In this document: in pieces, positions 30,796 through 38,968 of the stretch
How the letters are laid out: the number at the start of each line of letters is the position of its first letter
Position numbering within the stretch: position 1 is the first letter of the stretch
Assembly (NCBI GenBank): GCA_041686955.1
Contig: JAWLCV010000039.1
Span: 1 to 39,051 of the forward strand
Direction: 5' to 3'
Source: UBA7803 sp041686955
GTDB lineage: Bacteria; Pseudomonadota; Gammaproteobacteria; Pseudomonadales; Azotimanducaceae
Length of the DNA stretch: 39,051 bases
The notes under the pieces: generated by a model
Database searches by the model: none
Told to the model about the DNA's origin: nothing
Seen by the model: the letters and a program-made list of their open reading frames with translations, nothing else
Program-made: the position numbers and the translations under genes

Positions 30796-32937
30796 ATGAG
30801 CGCGACGGATCCACGGTCCGACAAAGCCACCGACGGCACGACCTTGCAGGACGCGCACCGGCTGGCCGCCATCGCCACCCGGTTCCGCGACCACCACGCC
30901 CAGCGCCTGACCCGGGCCGCCGCCCGCCTGCCGCCGCGGCAGCGGCTGGCGCTGCAGGCGCTCCCCGTGCTCTACCACCGCAACCACCCGGCGTTGCCCG
31001 GGTACCTGGGCCCGGACGTGCCCTCCGGAATCGCCGGATACCGGCCGGACCGGGACGCGGTGGCCGCCCTACGCCGGCTGGCCCGCGGCTATCGGCCGGA
31101 ACGAGAACCGCCGTCGCGTCACGACCTCCATTCAGTGTTCATCATGGGCAGCGGCGGCACCACCGGGCAGGGGCGGGACAGCGACCTGGACATCTGGGTG
31201 TGCTGCGATGCCCTGCTGCACGCGAGCCTCTGGCCCAAGGTCCGGCTCATCGACCAGTGGGCCCGGGAGCTCGGTCTGGAGCTGCACACGTTTCTGGTGG
31301 ACCCGGATCTGCTGCGTACCCGCGGGCGCCTGCCGGGCAGCCGGACCCCGGGGCTGGTTCTGGACGAGTTCTACCGCAGCGGCGCGCTGGTGGCGGGCCG
31401 CTACCCCATGTGGTGGCTCATTTCCTCCAGCGATCCGGAGGAATATGCCGCCACCGCCGAGCACCTTCTGCGGCGCCGTTTCGTTCGCGCCGCGGACGTG
31501 GTGGATTTCGGCCCGGTGCCGGTTCTGCCCCCGGGCGAGCTGGCCAACGCCGCCATCGTTGACCTGCAGCGGGCCCTGAAGACGCCCCACAAGTCCCTGC
31601 TGAAGCTGAAACTGGTGGAAGCCTACGCCGAGGCGCCGCTTCGCGGCACGCTCTCGTCCGCCTACAAGGCACGGATGCACGCCGGGGTGAGCGAGCCGCT
31701 GGCGCTGGATCCCTATCTCCTGCTCTACGAGCACCTCGAGGGCTATCTGACCGCTGCCGGACGGGACGGGGAGTTGCCGTTCATCAGACGCCTGCTGGCG
31801 GCGAAGACGGCGGAGAACGCCGAGCTCCACCTCGGCGGCCGCAACGACCCGCCGAGCCCGCTCCTGGCGAAGCTGCTCGCCTGGGGCTTCAGCCGCGAGG
31901 AGCTCGCCGAGCTGCCGCGCATGGACCACTGGCCCATGAGCCGGCGCCTGGCGGAGCACCGCCAGATCCTGGCGGCCCTGGACACCGGCCTGGCTCTGGC
32001 ACGGCGGCTCGTCACGGCTTCCCGAGGCTCGAGCACCGGCGCGGGTTCCGACGCCGAGCTCGACTACCAGCGTCAGCTCCTCTGGCTCAACGAGACCAGT
32101 CTCGCCCGGCTGGAATTCGTGCTCGCCCGGCTGCCGCGGGAAGGCGCGGGATACATCCCGGTACTGCACCCCGCCCTGCAGAGCCGCCGCCAGCCGCCCC
32201 GGGTGACCTTCGAGCGCACCGCGGCCGGCTGGTCAGCCTTCGACGACGAAGGCCCGGTGGCGACCTTCACGAGGCTGGTGGAGGCTGCGGTGTGGGCGGA
32301 GCAGAGCGGCGCGGAGCTCGTGCCCGCCCGCGCCGACGGCCGGCTGCAGCGCAACCTCGCGCAGATTCGCCAGGGTTTCAGCGACCATCGGCGCGCCGTC
32401 TGCGTGTTCGTCAACGCCGAGTCCGCCCGGCGACGGCTTCCGCCATCGGACCGCGACTCCACCCACGATGAGCCTGCGACCCTGCTCAGCCGTCAGAACG
32501 ACCCGCTGGACTACAGCGGATTCCACCAGCTCCTGATCGACAGCTTCGACATCGTGTCACGGGAGGCGGCCGGCCGCTGGCGGCTGGAAAGCGTGCGCGA
32601 GGAGCCGAACCTGCTGGCCACCCTGGCACGGCTACTGGCAACGCCCCCGGCGGAGGTGGCCTGGCACGTCATGGGCGGCCAGGAACGCTTCCTCATAGCC
32701 GAGCGGCTGGAGCGGCTGCACCGGATGGCCAGCGGCACCTTGAACGCACCGGAGGCGGTGTTCGTGCTGCCGTTCGGCGCCGACACCGTGGCGCTGGTGA
32801 AGACCCGGCACGGCGTCGAGGTGCATCGCCACGCCAGCATCCCCGAGCTCAAGGACTATCTGCGCCGCATGCGGCCGCGCCGCGTCGGTCTGGACCCGGC
32901 GAGCCCACGCCTGCGGGGCCTGGTGGACGCGAGCTGA
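30796..32937 (+). CDS. cyaA: Class I adenylate cyclase, shorter than E. coli
   Basis: 713 residues against 848 in E. coli. It makes cAMP from ATP, presumably for a CRP/Vfr-type regulator. The catalytic nucleotidyltransferase site is FIMGSGGTTGQGRDSDLDIWVC, with D130 and D132 as metal ligands. The class I N-terminal region (residues ~20-95) and the catalytic PAP/CCA-like fold are retained; YPMWWLIS and DPYLLLYEHLEGYL also fit the class. The ~130-residue deficit maps to the C-terminal regulatory half. The ATG at 30796 is chosen by similarity; the frame is open upstream through the nitronate gene's 5' end. No ribosome site is evident. Confidence 0.93.
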   Translation: MSATDPRSDKATDGTTLQDAHRLAAIATRFRDHHAQRLTRAAARLPPRQRLALQALPVLYHRNHPALPGYLGPDVPSGIAGYRPDRDAVAALRRLARGYRPEREPPSRHDLHSVFIMGSGGTTGQGRDSDLDIWVCCDALLHASLWPKVRLIDQWARELGLELHTFLVDPDLLRTRGRLPGSRTPGLVLDEFYRSGALVAGRYPMWWLISSSDPEEYAATAEHLLRRRFVRAADVVDFGPVPVLPPGELANAAIVDLQRALKTPHKSLLKLKLVEAYAEAPLRGTLSSAYKARMHAGVSEPLALDPYLLLYEHLEGYLTAAGRDGELPFIRRLLAAKTAENAELHLGGRNDPPSPLLAKLLAWGFSREELAELPRMDHWPMSRRLAEHRQILAALDTGLALARRLVTASRGSSTGAGSDAELDYQRQLLWLNETSLARLEFVLARLPREGAGYIPVLHPALQSRRQPPRVTFERTAAGWSAFDDEGPVATFTRLVEAAVWAEQSGAELVPARADGRLQRNLAQIRQGFSDHRRAVCVFVNAESARRRLPPSDRDSTHDEPATLLSRQNDPLDYSGFHQLLIDSFDIVSREAAGRWRLESVREEPNLLATLARLLATPPAEVAWHVMGGQERFLIAERLERLHRMASGTLNAPEAVFVLPFGADTVALVKTRHGVEVHRHASIPELKDYLRRMRPRRVGLDPASPRLRGLVDAS

Positions 32938-32939
32938 GG

Positions 32940-32945
32940 TATACT
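32940..32945 (+). promoter_or_regulatory. -10-like TATACT before lptM-lysA-dapF unit
   Basis: TATACT (five of six consensus) starts three bases after the cyaA stop and 27 bp before the lptM ATG, without a good -35. It could drive the lptM-to-yigB operon separately from cyaA. Evidence is limited to position and resemblance. Confidence 0.4.
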
Positions 32946-32971
32946 GCCGGGTTTGTCCTGGAGCGCACGGA

Positions 32972-33106
32972 ATGCGCTGGCTGCTGTTGATCGTGATCAC
33001 CCTGGAAGTCGCCACCTGCGGGCAGAAGGGGCCGCTGACCCTGCCGGAGCCGCCGCCCTCCCCCGCGGACGGCGCGCTGTCGTTCCGCGCCCCCGCCGGT
33101 GGTTGA
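32972..33106 (+). CDS. lptM: LptM (YifL-type) small lipoprotein
   Basis: 44 residues. The hydrophobic signal MRWLLLIVITLEVATC is followed by the family hallmark CGQKGPLTLPEP. LptM is an outer-membrane lipoprotein that helps oxidative maturation of LptD in the LPS translocon. The lipobox reads VATC: Thr at -1 is atypical (Gly, Ala or Ser expected). TGGAG lies eight bases upstream. The stop is one base before the lysA ATG. Neighbour order cyaA, lptM, (lysA), dapF, DUF484, xerC, yigB is as in enterics and Pseudomonas, which confirms the assignment despite the small size. Confidence 0.9.
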   Translation: MRWLLLIVITLEVATCGQKGPLTLPEPPPSPADGALSFRAPAGG

Positions 33107-33107
33107 G

Positions 33108-34388
33108 ATGGAGGCGTTCCGTTACGTCGACGGCCACCTGCACGCGGAAGGCGTGAAGCTCGAGGACATCGCCGCCCGCGTGGGCACCCCGGCCTACGTC
33201 TATTCCCGCGCGCACCTCGAGGAGCGCTACCGAACCCTGTGCGCCGCCATGGAACCCCGCGGCGCGGACATCTGCTACGCCGTGAAGGCCAACTCCAACC
33301 TCGGCGTGCTGCGCACCTTCGCGGCCCTCGGCGCCGGCTTCGACATCGTCTCCGGCGGCGAGCTGCAGCGGGTGCTGCACGCCGGGGGCGATCCCGGGAA
33401 GGTGGTGTTCTCCGGGGTCGGCAAGCGGGAAGACGAGATCGACCTGGCGCTCAAGGTCGGCATCCGCTGCTTCAACGTGGAAAGCGCCGCCGAGCTCGCC
33501 CGGCTGGCCGGGCGGGCCCGGCTGCACGGCTGCACCGCGCCGGTTTCGCTGCGGGTGAACCCCCACGTGGATGCGCGCACGCACCCCTACATCTCCACGG
33601 CGCTGGAAACCAGCAAGTTCGGCGTCCCCATCGACCAGGCGCGGGCCCTCTACCGGCAGGCGAGCCGGGAACCCGCCCTGGCCCTGGTGGGCATCGACTG
33701 CCACATCGGCTCCCAGATCGGCGACACGGAGCCGCTGCTGGAAGCCCTGGACAGCCTGCTGGCGCTCACCGACGAGCTGGCGGCGGACGGCATCGAGCTC
33801 GAGCACGTGGACGTGGGCGGCGGCCTGGGGGTGCGTTACCGGGACGAGCCGGAGTTCGACGTAGCGCGCTACGGCGCCGCCCTCAACGCCGCCATGGCGG
33901 GCCGGCCCCAGCGCCTGATCCTGGAGCCGGGCCGCTACCTGGTGGCCAACGGCGGGTTGCTGCTCACCCGGGTCGAGTACCTCAAGCCCGCCGCCCCCGG
34001 CGCCACCAGCTTCGCGGTGCTCGACGCCGCCATGAACGACCTGATCCGGCCGGCGCTCTACCGGGCCTGGCACGAGGTAGTGCCCGTGACCCCCGCCGGT
34101 GCCGGGAGCCTACGCCGGAGCTGGAACCTGGTGGGCCCCGTGTGCGAGAGCGGCGATTTTCTCGCCGAGCACCGCGACCTCGCCCTGGCCGAGGGCGATC
34201 TGTTGGCGGTGCTCTCCGCCGGGGCTTACGGCTTCGTGCAGAGCTCGAACTACAACAGCCGCTCCCGGGCCGCGGAGGTGATGGTGGAGGGGGAGACCTT
34301 CCGACTGATCCGCCGCCGTGAGACCATTCGTGACCAGCTCGCCCTCGAGCTCGCCGACGACGATCCGCTCGGCCCGGGGATGCTCTGA
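33108..34388 (+). CDS. lysA: Diaminopimelate decarboxylase
   Basis: 426 residues, a PLP fold-type III enzyme giving lysine from meso-diaminopimelate. The Schiff-base K60 is in CYAVKANSN; HIGSQIGD (~200-207), the GGGLGVRY phosphate site (~239-246), EPGRYLVANGG (~270-280) and the C-terminal GAYGFVQSSNYNSR complete the family signature. The ATG at 33108 follows the lptM stop by one base; a GTG at 33099 would overlap. lysA next to dapF gives two consecutive diaminopimelate/lysine steps on one message (dapF product to lysA). Confidence 0.96.
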   Translation: MEAFRYVDGHLHAEGVKLEDIAARVGTPAYVYSRAHLEERYRTLCAAMEPRGADICYAVKANSNLGVLRTFAALGAGFDIVSGGELQRVLHAGGDPGKVVFSGVGKREDEIDLALKVGIRCFNVESAAELARLAGRARLHGCTAPVSLRVNPHVDARTHPYISTALETSKFGVPIDQARALYRQASREPALALVGIDCHIGSQIGDTEPLLEALDSLLALTDELAADGIELEHVDVGGGLGVRYRDEPEFDVARYGAALNAAMAGRPQRLILEPGRYLVANGGLLLTRVEYLKPAAPGATSFAVLDAAMNDLIRPALYRAWHEVVPVTPAGAGSLRRSWNLVGPVCESGDFLAEHRDLALAEGDLLAVLSAGAYGFVQSSNYNSRSRAAEVMVEGETFRLIRRRETIRDQLALELADDDPLGPGML

Positions 34389-34390
34389 TC

Positions 34391-35248
34391 ATGCTGCTCG
34401 AATTCGCCAAGATGCACGGCCTCGGCAACGACTTCATGGTGATCGACCTGGTCACGCAGGAGCTCGCCGTCTCCGAGGAGCAGGTTCGCGCCTGGGGCGA
34501 CCGCCGCACCGGGGTCGGCTTCGATCAGCTATTGCTCATCGAGCCGCCCGCGGACCCCGACGCCGATTTCCGCTACCGCATCTTCAACGCCGACGGGCAC
34601 GAGGTGCAGCAATGCGGCAACGGCGCCCGTTGCGCTGCCCGTTACATCGCCCGCCGCGGGCTCAGCCCCAAGCCCGAGCTGGTGCTGCAGACCCTGGCGG
34701 GGCCCATTCGCGCGCGGCTGCTGGCCGACGGCATGGTAGAAGTGGACATGGGTGAGCCGCGCACCAGCCCGGCCGCCGTGCCCTTCGATCCCACCGCGGA
34801 CGGCGCCGCAACCCCCGTCGCGGAATCGCCCAGCAGCTACGAGCTCGAGGTGGGGGATACCCGCTGCCGCGTCACCCCCGTCTCCATGGGCAATCCTCAC
34901 GCGGTGCTGTTCGTCGACAGCGTGGCGGACGCACCGGTGGAGCGCCTGGGCAGCGCGCTGGTGGCGCATCCGGTGTTTCCGGAAGGCGCCAACATCGGCT
35001 TCTGCGAGGTCGTGGACCGGGGCTTCGTTCGGCTGCGCGTATACGAGCGCGGCGTGGGGGAAACCCGGGCCTGCGGCACCGGCGCATGCGCCGCGGTGGT
35101 GGCGGCGCAGCTTCTGGACAGGGTGGGGCAGCGGGTGAAGGTCTCCCTGCCCGGAGGCAAGGTGCGGATCGCCTGGCAGGGTCCCGGGTCCACCGTTAGA
35201 ATGACCGGGCCAGCCGTCCTGGTGTTCGAGGGCCAGATCGAGACGTGA
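34391..35248 (+). CDS. dapF: Diaminopimelate epimerase
   Basis: 285 residues. It interconverts LL- and meso-diaminopimelate without cofactor. The two catalytic cysteines are C75 in QQCGNGARC and C228 in RACGTGACAA. The N-terminal FAKMHGLGNDFMVID and FDQLLLIEPP match the family. It starts 2 bp after lysA. A non-consensus insert-like stretch around residues 125-150 (RTSPAAVPFDPTADGAATPV) lies at the usual variable region. The stop overlaps the GTG start of the DUF484 gene. Confidence 0.96.
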   Translation: MLLEFAKMHGLGNDFMVIDLVTQELAVSEEQVRAWGDRRTGVGFDQLLLIEPPADPDADFRYRIFNADGHEVQQCGNGARCAARYIARRGLSPKPELVLQTLAGPIRARLLADGMVEVDMGEPRTSPAAVPFDPTADGAATPVAESPSSYELEVGDTRCRVTPVSMGNPHAVLFVDSVADAPVERLGSALVAHPVFPEGANIGFCEVVDRGFVRLRVYERGVGETRACGTGACAAVVAAQLLDRVGQRVKVSLPGGKVRIAWQGPGSTVRMTGPAVLVFEGQIET

Positions 35249-35919
35249 GCACAGCCAGCGACGACGCCATCCCGGTGAGCGAAGAGCAGGTGATCATCTA
35301 CCTGCGCAATCACCCGCATTTCTTCGACGAGCATCCGCACCTGCTCTCCGAGCTGCACCTGCGTCACGAGTCCGGCGGCGCGGTGTCGCTGGTGGAGCGT
35401 CAGGTGGCCATCCTCCGGGAGCGCAACATGGTCATGCGCAAGCGAATGACCGAGCTCATGCAGACGGCCAAGAACAACGACGAGCTGTTCGCCAAGACCC
35501 GCACCCTGACCCTGGAGCTGTTGCGGGTGGATAGCTGGCACGAGCTGAACGAGGTGCTGGCCACCTACGTCCTCACCGACTTCCAGGCCGACTTCGTGTG
35601 CTGCCACCTGGCGGCCGCGCCGGTGACCCTGGACCACATCCGCAGCCACCAGGGCCCCCTTCCCCACGAGCGCTTCGTGCGCGGCAGCTATCCGGTGTGC
35701 ACGGCGCTCCGGGTGGAGGAGCTCACGGCGCTGTTTCCCAGCGTTCCCCATCAGGGCGAGGGCAGCGCGGTGCTGGCGCCGCTCACCCTGGAGGCACCGA
35801 AGGGCTGTCTGGCCATCGGCAGCCGCGATCCCGGTGGGTTCACGCCGGACATGGACACCCTGTTCGTCACCTACATCGCCGAAGTGCTCTCCCGGGTGTT
35901 GGAGCGCCTGGCGGGCTGA
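35245..35919 (+). CDS. DUF484 family protein (YigA)
   Basis: 224 residues of the GAF-like DUF484 family: VSEEQVIIYLRNHPHFFDEHPHLLSEL at the start, VSLVERQVAILRERN with a short coiled coil, then a GAF-type domain (~90-220) ending GFTPDMDTLFVTYIAEVLSRVL. The GTG start overlaps the dapF stop (GTGA) and its own stop overlaps the xerC ATG (TGATG). The E. coli homologue yigA sits in the same place and is uncharacterised. No catalytic site is visible; a ligand- or nucleotide-sensing role is only a guess from the GAF fold. Confidence 0.9.
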   Translation: MSTASDDAIPVSEEQVIIYLRNHPHFFDEHPHLLSELHLRHESGGAVSLVERQVAILRERNMVMRKRMTELMQTAKNNDELFAKTRTLTLELLRVDSWHELNEVLATYVLTDFQADFVCCHLAAAPVTLDHIRSHQGPLPHERFVRGSYPVCTALRVEELTALFPSVPHQGEGSAVLAPLTLEAPKGCLAIGSRDPGGFTPDMDTLFVTYIAEVLSRVLERLAG

Positions 35920-36803
35920 TGGATTCGGCGCTCCAGGGCTTCCTCAGGTATCTTCAGGTCGAACGCGGCTACTCGAGCCACACGGTCGCCGCTTACCGGC
36001 GCGACCTCGAGCGGTTCGCCCGCGAGACGGACCTGCCCTGGCCGCAGATCCGCAGCCATCACGTCACCGCCCACGTGTCCCGCCTGCACGGCCGGGGGCT
36101 GAAGCCGCGGAGCATCCAGCGGGTGCTGTCGAGCCTGCGCAGCCTCTTCCGCTATCTCAAGCGTCACGGGCTGGCCGAGGAGGACCCGACGGTGGGCAAC
36201 CGGGCCCCGAAGTCACGGCGGCGCCTGCCGGGGGTGCTGGACACGGACCAGACCGCCGCGCTCTTCGCCTTCGAGGCCGAGACCCCGCTCGAGCTGCGCG
36301 ACAGGGCCATGGCGGAGCTCTTCTACGGCAGCGGCTTGCGGCTGTCGGAGCTCACCGGCGCCAACGTGGAAGACCTGGATCTCGAGAACGGCTTCATCAC
36401 GGTGCGTGGCAAAGGCCGGAAGGAGCGCCGCCTGCCCCTGGGGCGGCACTGCGTGACGGCTCTGGAGCGCTGGCTCGCGAGCCGTGACGATCTCGCCGCC
36501 GGCAGCCGTCTGGTGCCTCTGTTCACCGGCCGAGGCGTCAACCGCATCAGCCCGCGCACCGTGCAGCAGCGTCTGAAACGCCTCGCGCTGCGCCAGCTCG
36601 GCAGCAGCGAGCTGCATCCCCACATGCTGCGCCACAGCTTCGCCAGTCATCTGCTGGAATCCTCCAGCGACCTTCGCGCGGTGCAGGAACTTCTCGGCCA
36701 TTCGGACATCTCAACCACGCAGATCTACACCCATCTGGATTTCCAGCATCTGGCCCGCGTGTACGACGCGGCGCACCCCCGCTCCCGGCGCCAGGACGAC
36801 TGA
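35919..36803 (+). CDS. xerC: Tyrosine recombinase XerC
   Basis: 294 residues, as expected. XerC with XerD resolves chromosome dimers at dif. Catalytic residues are visible in GSGLRLSEL (Arg), HPHMLRHSFASHLL (His-x-x-Arg), LLGHSDISTTQ (His), and the nucleophile in YTHLDF. The N-terminal SAM-like core-binding domain begins FLRYLQVERGYSSHTVAAYRRDL. The ATG at 35919 overlaps the previous stop. The frame is also open far upstream in antisense shadow. It belongs to the dapF-DUF484-xerC-yigB cluster, conserved in enterics and Pseudomonas, so it is the housekeeping recombinase and not a mobile-element integrase. Confidence 0.96.
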   Translation: MDSALQGFLRYLQVERGYSSHTVAAYRRDLERFARETDLPWPQIRSHHVTAHVSRLHGRGLKPRSIQRVLSSLRSLFRYLKRHGLAEEDPTVGNRAPKSRRRLPGVLDTDQTAALFAFEAETPLELRDRAMAELFYGSGLRLSELTGANVEDLDLENGFITVRGKGRKERRLPLGRHCVTALERWLASRDDLAAGSRLVPLFTGRGVNRISPRTVQQRLKRLALRQLGSSELHPHMLRHSFASHLLESSSDLRAVQELLGHSDISTTQIYTHLDFQHLARVYDAAHPRSRRQDD

Positions 36804-37519
36804 TGGCCGACATCAAGCTCATCACCTTCGATCTCGACAACACCCTGTGGAACGTGGAGACGGTGATCGGCAACGCCGAGGCGCGCATGCGCGCCTGGCT
36901 GCACGAGCGCGTTCCCGACTTCTCCGCGCGCTTCCCCGCCGAGGCCGTGGTGGAGCTGCGCAACGCCGTGCTCGCCGAGGCGCCCGAGCTGCGCCACGAC
37001 CTCTCCCTGCTGCGCGAGGAGATCCTCTATCGCGCCATGCTGCACTGCGGCTACCGGGGCCGGGACGCGCGGCTCCTGGCGCGGGAGGCCTTCGGCATCT
37101 TTCTCGAGGCGCGTCACGAGGTGGAGTTCTTCGAAGGGGCGCTGGAGACGCTGGAGACCCTCTCCCGGGACTACCTGCTGGGCGCCATCACCAACGGCAA
37201 CGCCGACATCCGCCGGCTGAAGCTCGACCGTTTCTTCCACTTCGGCTACTCGTCGGCATCGGTAGGGGTCGGCAAACCGGCGCCGGAAATCTTCCATGCC
37301 GCCCTGCGCCACGCCGCGGCCGAGCCTCACCAGGCGATCCACGTGGGCGACCACCTGGAAGACGACATCCAGGGGGCCAGCGCCGTGGGCATGCACACCA
37401 TCTGGTTCAACGCCGCCGGAGAGCCGCTGCCGGAGGACGTGACAGCCCCGAGCCATACGGTGAACGCCATCGAGGACGTGCCGGCCACCGTAGCCAGACT
37501 CGAGGGCCGTCCAGGATAG
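36803..37519 (+). CDS. yigB: HAD-superfamily phosphatase YigB
   Basis: 238 residues. The HAD motifs are FDLDNTLWN (residues ~9-17, nucleophile Asp), ITNGN (motif II), GKPAPEIF (motif III Lys) and HVGDHLEDDIQGA (motif IV), with a helical cap between I and II. In E. coli YigB dephosphorylates 5-amino-6-(5-phosphoribitylamino)uracil in riboflavin synthesis and acts on other sugar phosphates. The ATG overlaps the xerC stop (TGATG). Its place after xerC matches E. coli, which supports the name. Confidence 0.88.
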   Translation: MADIKLITFDLDNTLWNVETVIGNAEARMRAWLHERVPDFSARFPAEAVVELRNAVLAEAPELRHDLSLLREEILYRAMLHCGYRGRDARLLAREAFGIFLEARHEVEFFEGALETLETLSRDYLLGAITNGNADIRRLKLDRFFHFGYSSASVGVGKPAPEIFHAALRHAAAEPHQAIHVGDHLEDDIQGASAVGMHTIWFNAAGEPLPEDVTAPSHTVNAIEDVPATVARLEGRPG

Positions 37520-37565
37520 CCCCACGGGTGACCGGGGGCAGCTTCCCCGGATATCCTCGTCCACC

Positions 37566-38924
37566 ATGAAGACGACCCTCCTGGCCCTGGCGCTGGCCCT
37601 TTGCGCCGCGAGCGCGAGCCCCGCACCGACGGCTTCGTCCCTGACCCTGATCGGGCCCTACTTCGACGGGCTCGGCGACGTGGTGGAACACGGCATGGTG
37701 GTGGTGGAGGCGGGGCGCATCCGCTGCGCCGGCGCCACCGGGCGCTGCCGGCCCGACCGCGGCGGGCGGGTGATCACCGTCGACGACGGGCTGATCCTGC
37801 CCGGCTTGATCGATCTGCACGTCCACGCCCGGTCCCACTACCTGCGAGCCTTTCCGGCGGCCGGCGTCACCACGCTGCGCGACGCCAACAACACCCTGGA
37901 GACCATCGCTCGGCTCAGGGCCCAGACCGGGGCGCCGCGGATCGTGGCCGCCGGGCCCATGCTCGACGGCGAGGGATCGGTAGTGGCAGGCATGTCCGAA
38001 ACCGCGGCGGCCCCCGGAGGGCAGCCGTGGGAGCGCATCATGCCGGTGCTGGTGACGGAGCCGGGCCAGGCGCGTACCGCGGTGGAAGCCCTGGCGGAAC
38101 GCGGGGTCGGAGTGATCAAGCTCTACGAGCAGCTGCCGGCCGATGCGTTCCTGGCCGCCACGGCGACGGCCCGCCGGCTCGGTCTGCCGGTGATGGCGGA
38201 TCTGGGGGTCGCCGGCACCCGGGGTCTCACCGCCGCCACGGTGGACGCGCTGGAGGCCGCCCGGGCCGGCGTGACCACCATCGAGCACCTGAGCGGCTTC
38301 GCCCTCGCCTACCGCAATCGGGGCGGGGACCCTCATGCGGAGATCCTCGACGACGCTCTGCTCGACCGCCTCGCCGACGAGTTCCGAGCCACCGGTGCTG
38401 CCGTGGTTCCGACCCTCACCAATACGGTGCACGCTCTCGCCAGCGAGCCGCCGGATTTCGCGGGAATTCCGGTCTCGGCGTTTGCCGAGCACACCCTGGG
38501 CGGCTGGTGGCAGCAACTGTTCGCAACTCATCAGCGGGAAGACCTGCGGCAGCGTTCGCGCGTGGACGGCCGATTCGCCCGCGCGCTGCTGCCGCGGCTC
38601 GCAGCCCGCGGCGTACCCATCGGCGCCGGCACGGACACACCCGCTGCGCCATTCACCGTTCCGGGCGGCGGGCTGCACCAGGAGCTCGAGTACCTGGTGG
38701 AGTTCGGCCTGTCGCCGCGGCAGGCGCTGGTCGCGGCCACCGGCGGAGCCGCCGCGCTCCTCGGCTGCCAGGACCTGGGAGTGATTCGTGACGGCGCCGT
38801 AGCGGATCTGGTGGTGGTGAAGGGGAACCCCCTAGCCGACATCACCCACACCCGCCGCCTCGTCTGGGTGGTGATGGGCGGAGAGCCCCATCAGGCAGCG
38901 GATCTGGCACGCGCCCTGCGCTGA
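37566..38924 (+). CDS. Exported amidohydrolase, one metal-ligand position altered
   Basis: 452 residues. A signal peptide (MKTTLLALALALCAASAS) directs it to the periplasm. The amidohydrolase fold has the metal motif DLHVH (H85, H87), the VIKLYE lysine, TIEHLSG His and GTDTP Asp, and ends with the usual DLVVVKGNPL. At the position where this subfamily normally has a metal His after the strand (PVxxHxG or GHV), the sequence is PVMADLGVAG, with no His. Such enzymes act on imidodipeptides, N-acyl or cyclic amides; the substrate is unknown. It follows yigB by 46 bp with a weak ribosome site, so it may have a separate promoter. Confidence 0.88.
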   Translation: MKTTLLALALALCAASASPAPTASSLTLIGPYFDGLGDVVEHGMVVVEAGRIRCAGATGRCRPDRGGRVITVDDGLILPGLIDLHVHARSHYLRAFPAAGVTTLRDANNTLETIARLRAQTGAPRIVAAGPMLDGEGSVVAGMSETAAAPGGQPWERIMPVLVTEPGQARTAVEALAERGVGVIKLYEQLPADAFLAATATARRLGLPVMADLGVAGTRGLTAATVDALEAARAGVTTIEHLSGFALAYRNRGGDPHAEILDDALLDRLADEFRATGAAVVPTLTNTVHALASEPPDFAGIPVSAFAEHTLGGWWQQLFATHQREDLRQRSRVDGRFARALLPRLAARGVPIGAGTDTPAAPFTVPGGGLHQELEYLVEFGLSPRQALVAATGGAAALLGCQDLGVIRDGAVADLVVVKGNPLADITHTRRLVWVVMGGEPHQAADLARALR

Positions 38925-38929
38925 ATCGT

Positions 38930-38968
38930 CGCCCGCTGTTAGCGCCCGCTGCTAGCGCCCGCGGCTAG
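38930..38968. repeat. Three 13-bp tandem repeats
   Basis: CGCCCGCTGTTAG, CGCCCGCTGCTAG and CGCCCGCGGCTAG stand in tandem just after the amidohydrolase stop, the last overlapping the stop of the minus-strand gene at the edge. Because 13 is not a multiple of three, each copy puts a minus-strand stop (TAA, TAG, TAG) in a different frame. Confidence 0.8.

Noticed and set aside
30781..30796. Leaderless cyaA from a TACACT -10 at 30784-30789
   Set aside because: Spacing to the ATG would fit a start at or next to the codon, but no -35 or TGn extension supports a promoter here.
35598..35918. Longer xerC starting inside DUF484
   Set aside because: The upstream frame is out of phase shadow of DUF484; XerC similarity starts at the ATG at 35919.
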